The notes below the pieces were generated by a model that saw only the letters and a list, made by a program, of their open reading frames with translations, did not search any database and was not told where the DNA came from. Made by a program: the position numbers and the translations under genes. A stretch of DNA of 64,000 bases, taken from assembly GCF_031457955.1 (NCBI RefSeq), contig NZ_JAVDXN010000013.1:1-64000 (forward strand). The letters run 5' to 3'. The DNA comes from Mixta sp031457955 (lineage in GTDB: Bacteria > Pseudomonadota > Gammaproteobacteria > Enterobacterales > Enterobacteriaceae). Every line of letters starts with the position of its first letter. Positions within the stretch are counted from its first letter, which is position 1. Below, piece by piece: positions 27,620 to 35,719 of this stretch.

Positions 27620-28750
27620 ATGATTCCATTTAATGCGCCACCGGTGGTGGGAACCGAAGTTGAATATATGCAGTCCGCCATGGGCAGCGGCAAGCTGTGC
27701 GGCGATGGCGGCTTTACGCGTCGCTGTCAGCAGTGGATGGAGCAACGCTTCGGCAGTAAAAAAGTCCTGCTGACGCCCTCCTGCACCGCATCGCTGGAAA
27801 TGGCCGCGCTGCTGATCGATATCCAGCCCGGCGATGAAGTGATTATGCCGAGCTATACCTTTGTTTCCACCGCCAACGCCTTTGTACTGCGCGGCGCGAA
27901 AATCGTTTTTGTCGATGTGCGCCCGGATACCATGAACATGGACGAAACCCGTATCGAAGCGGCGATTACGGAAAAAACGCGCGCTATTGTGCCGGTGCAT
28001 TACGCGGGCGTGGCCTGTGAAATGGACGTCATCATGGCGCTGGCGCAGAAGTATCAGCTTTATGTGATCGAGGATGCGGCGCAGGGCGTGATGTCCACCT
28101 ATAAAGGACGCGCGCTGGGCAGCATCGGCCATATCGGCTGTTTCAGCTTTCACGAAACGAAAAACTACACCGCAGGCGGTGAAGGCGGCGCGACGTTGAT
28201 TAATGACAGCGCGCTGGTGGAGCGGGCGGAGATCATCCGCGAAAAGGGCACCAACCGCAGCCAGTTTTTCCGCGGTCAGGTGGATAAATATACCTGGCGC
28301 GATATCGGCTCCAGCTATTTGATGTCAGATTTGCAGGCGGCCTATCTCTGGGCGCAGCTGGAAGCGGCAACGCGTATCAATCAGCAGCGGCTGCACCTCT
28401 GGCAGCGCTATTATGATGCGCTGAAGCCGGTGGCGGCGCGCGGCCGTATTGAACTGCCGGTGATCCCGGCCCATTGCGAACACAACGCGCATATGTTTTA
28501 CATCAAGCTGCGCGATGCTGACGATCGAACGGCGCTGATTAACTGGCTAAAAGAAGCGGAGATTCTGGCGGTGTTCCATTACATTCCGCTGCACAGCGCG
28601 CCTGCGGGCGAACGGTTTGGCCACTTTGCGGGCGAAGATCGCTATACCAGCGCTGAAAGCGAGCGCCTGCTGCGTTTGCCGCTGTTCTATAACCTGTCAG
28701 AGAACAACCAAAGCACCGTTATTAACTCTCTGCTGAGCTTCTTTTCCTGA
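27620..28750 (+). CDS. wecE: dTDP-4-amino-4,6-dideoxygalactose transaminase WecE (RffA)
   Basis: PLP-dependent DegT/DnrJ/EryC1-family aminotransferase that aminates dTDP-4-keto-6-deoxyglucose with glutamate. The PLP lysine lies in SFHETKNYTAGGEGG. The ATG at 27620 gives MIPFNAPPVVGTE and 376 aa, the E. coli length; it lies 4 bases after the wecD stop. The C-terminal half contains IPLHSAPAGERFG, typical of the family. Confidence 0.95.
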   Translation: MIPFNAPPVVGTEVEYMQSAMGSGKLCGDGGFTRRCQQWMEQRFGSKKVLLTPSCTASLEMAALLIDIQPGDEVIMPSYTFVSTANAFVLRGAKIVFVDVRPDTMNMDETRIEAAITEKTRAIVPVHYAGVACEMDVIMALAQKYQLYVIEDAAQGVMSTYKGRALGSIGHIGCFSFHETKNYTAGGEGGATLINDSALVERAEIIREKGTNRSQFFRGQVDKYTWRDIGSSYLMSDLQAAYLWAQLEAATRINQQRLHLWQRYYDALKPVAARGRIELPVIPAHCEHNAHMFYIKLRDADDRTALINWLKEAEILAVFHYIPLHSAPAGERFGHFAGEDRYTSAESERLLRLPLFYNLSENNQSTVINSLLSFFS

Positions 28751-28751
28751 T

Positions 28752-30002
28752 ATGTCATTAGCAAAAGCCTCGGTGTGGACGGCGGCGTCCACGCTGGTAA
28801 AAATTGCTGCCGGTTTGCTGGTGGTAAAGCTGCTGGCGGTGAGCTTTGGGCCGGAAGGGGTTGGCCAGGCGGGTAACTTCCGTCAGCTGATTACCGTGCT
28901 GGGCGTGCTGGCGGGAGCCGGTATCTTTAACGGCGTCACCAAATATGTCGCGCAGTACCAGCAGCAGCCGTCGCAGCTGGCTGCCGTCACCGGCACTGCC
29001 TCCAGCATGGTGCTGGGTTTTTCCACGTTGTTAGCGGTGGTGTTTTTGCTGGCTGCCGCGCCCATTAGCCAGCTGCTGTTTGGTCACGAGCGCTATCAGC
29101 AGGTGATTCGCATTGTGGCTTTCCTGCAAATGGGCATCGCCTGGGCCAATCTGGCGCTGGCGATTATGAAAGGCTTTCGCGATGCGATGGGCAATGCGCT
29201 CTCATTGATGGCGGGCAGCGTTATCGGCGTGATCGGGTATGTTATCTGCTACTGGCTGGGCGGCTATCGCGGCGCGCTGGTCGGGCTGGCGCTGGTGCCC
29301 GCGCTGATCGCGATCCCGGCGCTGCTGCTGTTGGTAAAACGCGATCACCTGCCGCTGCGGGCGCTGGTACCGCGCTGGCAAAGCGATCTGGCCCGTCAGC
29401 TGGCTAAGTTCACGCTGATGGCGCTGATCACTTCCGCCACGCTGCCCATCGCCTGGATGATGATGCGTAACCTGCTGGCGGCGCGCTATAGCTGGCAAGA
29501 GGTCGGGCTGTGGCAGGGCGTCACCACTATTTCCGACGCCTGGCTACAGTTTATTACCGCGACCTTTAGCGTCTGGCTGCTGCCGACCCTTTCGCGCCTG
29601 AACAGCAAAGCGGAAATCTCACGGGAAATCTTTCGTACGCTGCGCTTTGTGCTGCCTGCGGTAGCCGCCGTGGGCGTTTGCGTCTGGCTGCTGCGCGATG
29701 TGGCGATCTGGCTGCTGTTTTCCAGTGCGTTTGTCGGCATGCGCGATCTGTTTATCTGGCAGCTGGTGGGCGATGTGCTGAAGGTCGGGGCCTACGTTTT
29801 CGGCTATTTGGTGATTGCGAAAGCGTCGCTGCGTTTTTATATTGCCGCCGAGATTAGCCAGTTTCTTTTGCTGACAGCTTTTTCGCGCTGGTTGATTCCG
29901 CCTTATGGCGCAGTTGGCGCCGCGCAGGCCTATATGGCTACCTATATTGTTTATTTTGCGCTCTGTTTATGCGCTTTTTTGATTTATCGCCGAAGAGTAT
30001 GA
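28752..30002 (+). CDS. wzxE: Lipid III flippase WzxE
   Basis: Polysaccharide transporter of the MOP superfamily that flips the undecaprenyl-linked ECA trisaccharide (lipid III) to the periplasmic face. The protein is almost entirely hydrophobic with about twelve membrane segments. The N-terminus MSLAKASVWTAASTLVKIAAG is family-typical. 416 aa, as in E. coli. One base separates it from wecE; its stop overlaps the wecF start by 4 bases. Confidence 0.95.
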   Translation: MSLAKASVWTAASTLVKIAAGLLVVKLLAVSFGPEGVGQAGNFRQLITVLGVLAGAGIFNGVTKYVAQYQQQPSQLAAVTGTASSMVLGFSTLLAVVFLLAAAPISQLLFGHERYQQVIRIVAFLQMGIAWANLALAIMKGFRDAMGNALSLMAGSVIGVIGYVICYWLGGYRGALVGLALVPALIAIPALLLLVKRDHLPLRALVPRWQSDLARQLAKFTLMALITSATLPIAWMMMRNLLAARYSWQEVGLWQGVTTISDAWLQFITATFSVWLLPTLSRLNSKAEISREIFRTLRFVLPAVAAVGVCVWLLRDVAIWLLFSSAFVGMRDLFIWQLVGDVLKVGAYVFGYLVIAKASLRFYIAAEISQFLLLTAFSRWLIPPYGAVGAAQAYMATYIVYFALCLCAFLIYRRRV

Positions 30003-31072
30003 CGAAATTGATCCATGTACTGGGTTCGGATATTCCGCATCATAACCAGACTATCCTGCGCTTTTTTAATGATGTGATGCATGAGGCGCAGCCTTGCCTG
30101 ACGCCGCGTACCTTTATGGTGGTGAGCCAGGATCGGGCGCTGGCCGCCGCCTGGCCCGCATTGCAGGTAGAGATTTTTGCCAGCAAAAAAGCGCTGGCGC
30201 AGGCGGTGTTACAACGCGCGCGCGATCGGCAAATGCGCTTTTTCCTGCACGGGCAGTTTAATCCCTGGCTGTGGCTGGCGTTGCTGAACGGCGGCCTGCG
30301 GCGCCATCAGGTTTACTGGCATGCCTGGGGCGCGGATCTCTATGAAGAGTCGCGCAGCCTGAAGTTCCGTCTGTTTTATCAGCTGCGGCGTCTGGCGCAG
30401 GGGCGGGTAGCGCGCCTTTTCGCGACGCGCGGCGATATCAGCCACTATCAGCAGCGTCACCGGCATGTTCCGGCTTCGCTGCTCTATTTCCCCACGCGTA
30501 TGCATCAGATGATGCCCGCGCGTCAGCGGCAGGATAAAACCTTTACGCTGCTGTTAGGCAACTCCGGCGATCCCAGCAACCGCCATATTCCGGCGTTGCA
30601 CGCCATCCGCCAGCAGTTTGGCGAGCAGGTCAGGGTGGTGGTGCCGCTCGGTTACCCGCCAAATAATCAGGCTTATATCAGCCAGGTCAGCGCGGCGGCA
30701 AACCTGCTTTTTCCCGCGGGCCAGGTCGCGCTGCTCACCGATAAGATGGCGTTTGACGACTATCTGCAACTGATCGCCGACTGTGATTTAGGCTATTTCG
30801 TTTTTGAACGTCAGCAGGGCATCGGCACGCTTTGTCTGCTGATGCAGGCCAATGTGCCGGTGGTGTTAAACCGCAAAAACCCGTTCTGGCAGGATATGGT
30901 GGAGCAACAGCTTCCCGTGCTGTTTGATAACGATGCGCTGAGTATGGAGCTTGTCGCTCAGGCGCGTCAGCAACTCTCCGGCATCGATAAAAGCGCGATC
31001 GCCTTTTTTGATCCGGCCTTTATTATCGGCTGGCAGCAGGCGCTCACGCTGGCAGAAGGAGAAGCGCAATGA
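29999..31072 (+). CDS. wecF: TDP-Fuc4NAc:lipid II Fuc4NAc transferase WecF (RffT)
   Basis: Glycosyltransferase (family GT56) adding the third sugar, Fuc4NAc, to the ECA lipid intermediate. Conserved stretches include TKLIHVLGSDIPHHNQTILRFFND at the N-terminus, RFFLHGQFNPWLWLALL, WHAWGADLYE and RQQGIGTLCLL. The start overlaps the wzxE stop (ATGA); the in-frame extension upstream is inside wzxE. 357 aa versus 359 in E. coli. Confidence 0.95.
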   Translation: MTKLIHVLGSDIPHHNQTILRFFNDVMHEAQPCLTPRTFMVVSQDRALAAAWPALQVEIFASKKALAQAVLQRARDRQMRFFLHGQFNPWLWLALLNGGLRRHQVYWHAWGADLYEESRSLKFRLFYQLRRLAQGRVARLFATRGDISHYQQRHRHVPASLLYFPTRMHQMMPARQRQDKTFTLLLGNSGDPSNRHIPALHAIRQQFGEQVRVVVPLGYPPNNQAYISQVSAAANLLFPAGQVALLTDKMAFDDYLQLIADCDLGYFVFERQQGIGTLCLLMQANVPVVLNRKNPFWQDMVEQQLPVLFDNDALSMELVAQARQQLSGIDKSAIAFFDPAFIIGWQQALTLAEGEAQ

Positions 31073-32445
31073 GTCTCGCGCAGTTTGGTGGCCTGTTGCT
31101 GGTCTGGCTGGTTTCGCTGGGCTTTATTCTGACCCTGACGTGGCGTGAGTTCCGTCGGGTGCGCTTTAACTTCAACGTCTTTTTCTCGCTGCTGTTTTTG
31201 CTGACCTTCTATTTCGGCTTCCCTTTGACCTGCCTGCTGGTGTTCCGGTTTGATGTCGCCGTGGTGCCGCCCGCATTTCTGTTGCAGGCGCTGCTGGCGG
31301 CCAGCAGCTTTTATGCGATCTACTATGTCAGCTACAAAACACGCCTGCGGGCGCGCCGGGCGGAGAGCGGGCGCGACCTGTTTAACGTCAACCGGGTGGA
31401 AGCGCATCTGATTTGGGGCATGTTAGCGCTGCTGGCGCTGGTGACCGTGGCGATATTCTTTATGCGTAACGGTTTCCTGCTGTTTCGCCTGCATGCCTAC
31501 AGCGAGATATTTTCCAGCGAAGTTTCAGGCGTAGCGCTCAAACGCTTCTTCTATTTCTTTATTCCGGCAATGCTGGTGGTTTACTTCCTGAAGCCGGGAA
31601 AACGCGCCTGGCTATGCTTTCTCGCCAGCACCGTCGCCTTTGGCCTGCTGACCTACGCCATTGTTGGCGGCACGCGCGCCAATATTATTATCGCTTTTGC
31701 CCTGTTTCTGTTTATCGGCATTATTCGCGGCTGGATCACGCTGTGGATGCTGTTCGCCGCCGGGGCGTTCGGCATTGTGGGGATGTTCTGGCTGGCGCTG
31801 CGACGCTATAACCTCGACGTCAGTGGCGCAGAAGCGCTGTACACCTTTCTTTATCTCACGCGCGATACCTTTTCGCCTTGGGAGAACCTGGCGCTGCTGC
31901 TGCAAAACTACGACAACATCCATTTTCAGGGGCTGGCGCCGATTGCGCGTGATTTTTACGTGTTTATACCCAGCTGGCTGTGGCCGAACCGACCTTCGCT
32001 GGTGCTGAATAGCGCAAACTATTTTACCTGGGAAGTGCTGAACAACCATTCGGGGCTGGCGATCTCCCCGACGTTACTGGGATCGTTGGTAGTAATGGGC
32101 GGCGCGGCCTTTATTCCGGTTGGTGCGGTTGCGGTCGGCCTGATTATCAAATGGTTCGACTGGCTTTATGAACGCGGTAAGCAGCACTCAAATCGTTATA
32201 AGTCCGCTATTTTGCAGAGCTTCTGCTTTGGCGCGGTGTTTAACATCATTGTGCTGGCGCGTGAAGGTCTGGATGCCTTTGTCAGTCGGGTGGTGTTCTT
32301 CTGTTTGATTTTTGCCGCCTGCGTGATGATCGCCAAGTTACTGTTCTGGCTGCTCGACAGCGCCGGTTTGATTCGCCCGCGTCGCCGCGCTGCCGTGCTG
32401 GCTAAAGCGCCCCCCGCGACGCCGGAAAGATGTGAGGAATATTAA
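31069..32445 (+). CDS. wzyE: ECA polysaccharide polymerase WzyE
   Basis: Inner-membrane polymerase that joins ECA trisaccharide units in the Wzy-dependent pathway. About eleven hydrophobic segments are visible, with a large polar loop around residues 250-330 (YLTRDTFSPWENLALLLQNYDNIHFQGLAPIARDF). 458 aa, slightly longer than the E. coli 450, with the extra residues at the C-terminus. It overlaps wecF by 4 bases. Confidence 0.94.
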   Translation: MSLAQFGGLLLVWLVSLGFILTLTWREFRRVRFNFNVFFSLLFLLTFYFGFPLTCLLVFRFDVAVVPPAFLLQALLAASSFYAIYYVSYKTRLRARRAESGRDLFNVNRVEAHLIWGMLALLALVTVAIFFMRNGFLLFRLHAYSEIFSSEVSGVALKRFFYFFIPAMLVVYFLKPGKRAWLCFLASTVAFGLLTYAIVGGTRANIIIAFALFLFIGIIRGWITLWMLFAAGAFGIVGMFWLALRRYNLDVSGAEALYTFLYLTRDTFSPWENLALLLQNYDNIHFQGLAPIARDFYVFIPSWLWPNRPSLVLNSANYFTWEVLNNHSGLAISPTLLGSLVVMGGAAFIPVGAVAVGLIIKWFDWLYERGKQHSNRYKSAILQSFCFGAVFNIIVLAREGLDAFVSRVVFFCLIFAACVMIAKLLFWLLDSAGLIRPRRRAAVLAKAPPATPERCEEY

Positions 32446-32446
32446 A

Positions 32447-33187
32447 ATGGATGTCACGCCGAAGGCACCTCCCTATCAGATTCGTGGCATCAGGCTGCAC
32501 GGCTTTTCTGGCATGGCTGAATGTCTGGACTATCTCTGCCCGCAAGGCAAGGCACGCAGCGGCACGCTGGTGGCGATTAATGCGGAAAAAGTGCTGGCCT
32601 ATGAGGAGAATGCGGCGCTGCATCAGCTTATTGATGCGGCGGAGATCAAATACCCTGACGGCATCAGCATCGTGCGCGCGATTCGTAAAAAGTATCCGCA
32701 GGCGCAGGTGACGCGCATCGCCGGTGCCGATCTATGGGAAGCGTTAATGGCGCGCGCCGGGCAGCAGGGGATTCCGGTGTTCCTGATTGGCGGTAAGCCG
32801 CAGGTGATGGAAGAGACGGTAGCGAAACTGCGTCAGCAGTGGCAGGTGAATATTGTTGGTACGCAGCACGGCTATTTCAACGCCGACGACAGCGCAACGC
32901 TGTTTGCGCGTGTTGCGCAGAGCGGGGCGCAGATTGTCACGGTCGCGATGGGGTCGCCAAAGCAGGAGCTGCTGATGCAGGCGTGCCGCGAAGTTTGGCC
33001 GCAGGCGCTCTATATGGGCGTGGGCGGCACCTATGATGTGTTCACCGGACACGTTAAGCGCGCGCCGGTTATCTGGCAGCGTTTGGGGCTGGAGTGGCTT
33101 TATCGTCTGCTAAGCCAGCCCAGCCGTCTGCGCCGTCAGCTGCGGCTGATAAAATTTCTCGGCTATTATTATCGCGGTCAGCTGTAA
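32447..33187 (+). CDS. wecG: UDP-ManNAcA:lipid I transferase WecG (RffM)
   Basis: WecG/TagA/CpsF-family (GT26) glycosyltransferase that adds ManNAcA to GlcNAc-PP-undecaprenol, the second step of ECA assembly. Family motifs: LVAINAEKVLAYEEN, YPDGISIVRAIRKKYP, RIAGADLWEALMARA, and VAMGSPKQELLM followed by MGVGGTYDVFTGHVKRAP. The ATG at 32447, with TGAGGAAT before it, gives 246 aa, identical in length to E. coli. Last gene of the operon; yifK, which follows in E. coli, is absent. Confidence 0.95.
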   Translation: MDVTPKAPPYQIRGIRLHGFSGMAECLDYLCPQGKARSGTLVAINAEKVLAYEENAALHQLIDAAEIKYPDGISIVRAIRKKYPQAQVTRIAGADLWEALMARAGQQGIPVFLIGGKPQVMEETVAKLRQQWQVNIVGTQHGYFNADDSATLFARVAQSGAQIVTVAMGSPKQELLMQACREVWPQALYMGVGGTYDVFTGHVKRAPVIWQRLGLEWLYRLLSQPSRLRRQLRLIKFLGYYYRGQL

Positions 33188-33193
33188 ATAACG

Positions 33194-33262
33194 GCCATTT
33201 CCGGGCGGTAAAGGGCTAAATGGTGGATTTTTATCCGCTTGCCGTCCGGAAGTGGCGTTTGT
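33194..33262 (+). terminator. Large nested hairpin after wecG, probable terminator of the ECA operon
   Basis: Bases 33194-33208 and 33242-33256 pair as a 15-bp stem that includes a few G-U pairs. A smaller hairpin, GTGGAT/ATCCGC, sits in its loop, and GTTTGTTT follows. The T tract is weak, so it may be a terminator or simply a structured spacer. Confidence 0.5.
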
Positions 33263-33315
33263 TTAGACGGAATGCACAAAGCGTAATCAAACGCGTTTTT
33301 TTATTAAAAAAGCAC

Positions 33316-33344
33316 TGGACAGGTTAGGTGCAAATCCGTAGTAT
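33316..33344 (+). promoter_or_regulatory. Promoter of the tRNA operon
   Basis: TGGACA, a 17-base spacer and TAGTAT, followed by a GC-rich discriminator (CCCCATCCGC), lie just before tRNA-Arg. The GC-rich start region is typical of stringently controlled stable-RNA promoters. Confidence 0.75.
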
Positions 33345-33365
33345 CCCCATCCGCAACGGCGCTAC

Positions 33366-33442
<77 letters not shown>

Positions 33443-33500
33443 TTAATCGGGCGCAAGAGCTGCGGTGGTAACATTTACCGCGTTAGTAGTAAGAAGTAAT

Positions 33501-33577
33501 GGTGGCTATAGCTCAGTTGGTAGAGCCCTGGATTGTGATTCCAGTTGTCGTGGGTTCGAGTCCCATTAGCCACCCCA
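33501..33577 (+). tRNA. hisR: tRNA-His (GTG)
   Basis: A 77-nt gene with the extra 5' G (position -1) characteristic of tRNA-His. The anticodon loop TTGTGAT gives GTG, and CCA is encoded. Confidence 0.97.
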
Positions 33578-33593
33578 ACTTTTGCTGGAACAT

Positions 33594-33680
33594 GCGAAGG
33601 TGGCGGAATTGGTAGACGCGCTAGCTTCAGGTGTTAGTGTCTTAACGGACGTGAGGGTTCAAGTCCCTCTCTTCGCACCA
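33594..33680 (+). tRNA. leuT: tRNA-Leu (CAG)
   Basis: An 87-nt class II tRNA with a long variable arm (TGTCTTAACGGACG). The anticodon loop TTCAGGT gives CAG, and CCA is encoded. Confidence 0.97.
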
Positions 33681-33713
33681 GGCAAAAGAAAGAAGTAAGA
33701 TAAGAGTATACGT

Positions 33714-33790
33714 CGGCGAGTAGCGCAGCTTGGTAGCGCAACTGGTTTGGGACCAGTGGGTCGGAGGTTCGAATCCTCTCTCGCCGACCA
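33714..33790 (+). tRNA. proM: tRNA-Pro (TGG)
   Basis: A 77-nt cloverleaf. CGGCGAG pairs with CTCGCCG, the anticodon loop TTTGGGA gives TGG, and CCA is encoded. Last tRNA of the operon. Confidence 0.97.
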
Positions 33791-33797
33791 TCTTATT

Positions 33798-33820
33798 AAC
33801 CTGCTTATGCAGGTTTTTTT
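33798..33820 (+). terminator. Rho-independent terminator of the tRNA operon
   Basis: AACCTGC and GCAGGTT pair around TTAT and are followed by seven T. The next 196 bases (33821-34016) hold no gene that I can support. Confidence 0.92.
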
Positions 33821-34016
33821 GTATCTGCTATTCTGCTCCTGCTCCTGTTTGATGTATTTTTTATCATCCTTTCTGTTTGTATCTGCCTTATCAAAATCAA
33901 TGCCAAACCCTAATCTTGCCCTTTGTACAGCGGCGTCGCTTTTTTGCGCCTTGTGTCTCTGGCTGGCGACATATAATTAATTGATTATTATCAGATTACG
34001 CCTGATGGCTTTGGGT

Positions 34017-34034
34017 TGTCGCAAGGTGGCGACA
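34017..34034. promoter_or_regulatory. GlrR-type activator site 1 upstream of glmZ
   Basis: TGTC-GCAAGGTGGC-GACA fits exactly the published TGTC-N10-GACA motif of the response regulator GlrR (YfhA). It lies about 160 bases upstream of the glmZ transcription start, a normal distance for a sigma-54 enhancer-binding protein. Confidence 0.8.
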
Positions 34035-34048
34035 AGCTGGAGCCGGTT

Positions 34049-34066
34049 TGTCGCCAGTTAATGACA
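34049..34066. promoter_or_regulatory. GlrR-type activator site 2 upstream of glmZ
   Basis: TGTC-GCCAGTTAAT-GACA is a second exact match to TGTC-N10-GACA, 32 bases after the first (start to start). At 34081 a third TGTC, again 32 bases on, has no GACA partner (TAAA instead), so it looks like a decayed or half site. Confidence 0.8.
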
Positions 34067-34150
34067 ACAGCAAAGCGTGATGTCGCTGCGAGCATAAAGA
34101 GGGCTTTTCATTCAAGCAGATAGAAAATAATGGGAAAGACAAGCGCAGCC

Positions 34151-34165
34151 TGGCACATCTTGTGC
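34151..34165 (+). promoter_or_regulatory. Sigma-54 promoter of glmZ
   Basis: TGGCAC-ATCTTGT-GC has the invariant GG-N10-GC spacing of -24/-12 promoters. The GC ends 13 bases before the first base of GlmZ, as expected for a -12 element. No good sigma-70 pair overlaps it: an AATACT lies downstream but has no -35 at a workable distance. Confidence 0.8.
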
Positions 34166-34177
34166 AATACTCTGGGG

Positions 34178-34380
34178 GTAGATGCTCATTCCACCTCTTA
34201 TGTTCGCTTCGGCCTCATAAACTCAGGAATGATGCAGAGCCAAATTAGGGTACCCGTTGTCCAGCCAGCCAATATCGTTCGCCTTATTGGGTCTCAGGGC
34301 ACTACGTTGAGTCGGGTACCAATCCGGTTGTCTTACCGACCTGATCTTTACGCCTGCCTGTTTTAGGCAGGCGTTTTTTT
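34178..34380 (+). ncRNA. glmZ: Small regulatory RNA GlmZ
   Basis: Hfq-dependent small RNA that activates translation of glmS, glucosamine-6-phosphate synthase, and is controlled by RapZ and the decoy GlmY. The 5' end GTAGATGCTCATTCCA followed by CTCTTATGTTCGC, and then CCTCATAAACTC, matches E. coli GlmZ closely; the middle is diverged. The glmS-pairing region is represented by ACGTTGAGT near 34302. It ends with a strong terminator, CGCCTGCC/GGCAGGCG plus seven T. The position between the proM tRNA and hemY is the E. coli location. Confidence 0.93.
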
Positions 34381-34482
34381 ATCTGTTAATAAACGATCTG
34401 CCTACAAAAAATCAGGTGGGCTGCGTCGGCACGGCCGGGGGATTATTCGCATTGCGTTGGGTGACGCCCGGAACGCGCCCAT

Positions 34483-34510
34483 AAAAAAAGCCGGGTGGTT
34501 AGCCCGGCTT
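34483..34510 (-). terminator. Rho-independent terminator of hemCDXY
   Basis: On the minus strand AAGCCGGG(C) pairs with CCCGGCTT and is followed by seven T. It lies 17 bases past the hemY stop. Confidence 0.9.
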
Positions 34511-34526
34511 GTCATCAGCGCTGTGG

Positions 34527-35717
34527 TTAGCGGTTGTTTTTTAACGTGAGCAATAACCCTTCACGACGCATTTGCGCTGCCTCTTCCGGATGATGCAGCT
34601 TATCCAGCGTATCGGCCAGCCAGGCGTAATCAAACCCATCCGGACGCTGTTTCAGCGCTTCACGGAACGCCTCGCTTGCCTGCTGCCATTCACCGTGCTT
34701 CATCAACAGCTGTCCCAGCGTGCTGTACAACAACGGCGTCGCGCCATGCTGTTTGATCTGCTGACGCAGCGCTTTTTCCAGCTGTTCCGGGTTACCGGTT
34801 TTCAAACGCGGCATTAACAGGATCAGGCGCTCATCATAGTGACGTTTCAGACCATCCAGCACGATCTGTTGCGCGGTATCATGATCGTCGCAGGCGATTA
34901 AGTGATCCGCCATCGCCACCTGCAGCGCCGTTTCGTGACGCGTTTTGCGGCTCAGGCTCTGCCACCAGCGTTTCAGGCCTTCGCTGCCCTGTTCCGCCAT
35001 CGCCTGATTCATCAGGCCAAGCCAGCCCTGCTGACGTAGCGCTTTGATATGCTCTTCGTCGGCGACGCCGGTTTTTTCCATGGTTGGCAGGATATCGATT
35101 AATGCGCTCCAGCCACCAGTGCGCACATAAGCCTGTTCCGCCAGGCGCAGCACTTCAGGATGACGCGGCGCCACGTCCAGCAGGCGATCGATGCCATGAC
35201 GGGCGGCATGATCTTCATTACGCGCCAGCTGAAGACGCACGCGAGTAATTTCCACCGGAATCGGATCGTTATGCGCCAGCTCGGCGGCTCTTTCCAGATG
35301 CTGGTTCGCACGCATTTCATCGCCGCGCTGCTGGGCCGCTTCCGCCGCCAACAGATAATTCACCACCGGCTGTTCCGCGTGATCGGCATTGCGTGACAGC
35401 AGTTTTTCTACCTGACGATAATCACCTTCCGCCAGCTTGAGCAGCGCTTCGTGAGTCTGGCGGCGCGCGCGGTTACGCTTGCGTCCCATAAACCAGCCGC
35501 GGGTTTTGGCTCCGGTACGAAACAGGCGACGCAGCAGCCATTCCACGGCAAGGATCACCAACAGCGCAATAATCAGCATGATCGCCAGGCCCGTTACGCT
35601 GGTTTCAATATTCCAGTTATCGGTCTGAATCAGCACATAGCCCTGGTGGCCCGCAATCATCGGGCCGATGACAATGCCCGCAATCAGCAGGAGAAACAGT
35701 ATAAAGACTTTTAGCAT
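34527..35717 (-). CDS. hemY: HemY, TPR protein of the hem operon
   Basis: Inner-membrane protein with two N-terminal membrane segments (about residues 1-20 and 40-62) and a cytoplasmic or periplasmic tetratricopeptide-repeat domain. Its exact role in late haem/porphyrin metabolism is not settled; it is not the Bacillus protoporphyrinogen oxidase of the same name. 396 aa, typical. It starts 2 bases after the hemX stop. Confidence 0.92.
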   Translation of the reverse strand: MLKVFILFLLLIAGIVIGPMIAGHQGYVLIQTDNWNIETSVTGLAIMLIIALLVILAVEWLLRRLFRTGAKTRGWFMGRKRNRARRQTHEALLKLAEGDYRQVEKLLSRNADHAEQPVVNYLLAAEAAQQRGDEMRANQHLERAAELAHNDPIPVEITRVRLQLARNEDHAARHGIDRLLDVAPRHPEVLRLAEQAYVRTGGWSALIDILPTMEKTGVADEEHIKALRQQGWLGLMNQAMAEQGSEGLKRWWQSLSRKTRHETALQVAMADHLIACDDHDTAQQIVLDGLKRHYDERLILLMPRLKTGNPEQLEKALRQQIKQHGATPLLYSTLGQLLMKHGEWQQASEAFREALKQRPDGFDYAWLADTLDKLHHPEEAAQMRREGLLLTLKNNR

Positions 35718-35719
35718 TG

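Noticed and set aside
33747..33980. A 77-codon open frame starting inside tRNA-Pro
   Set aside because: The first part is the tRNA and its terminator; no ribosome site; low-complexity hydrophobic translation.
34130..34366. A 78-codon open frame over the glmZ region
   Set aside because: It coincides with the small RNA GlmZ and its promoter, which explain the conservation; the peptide has no recognisable family.
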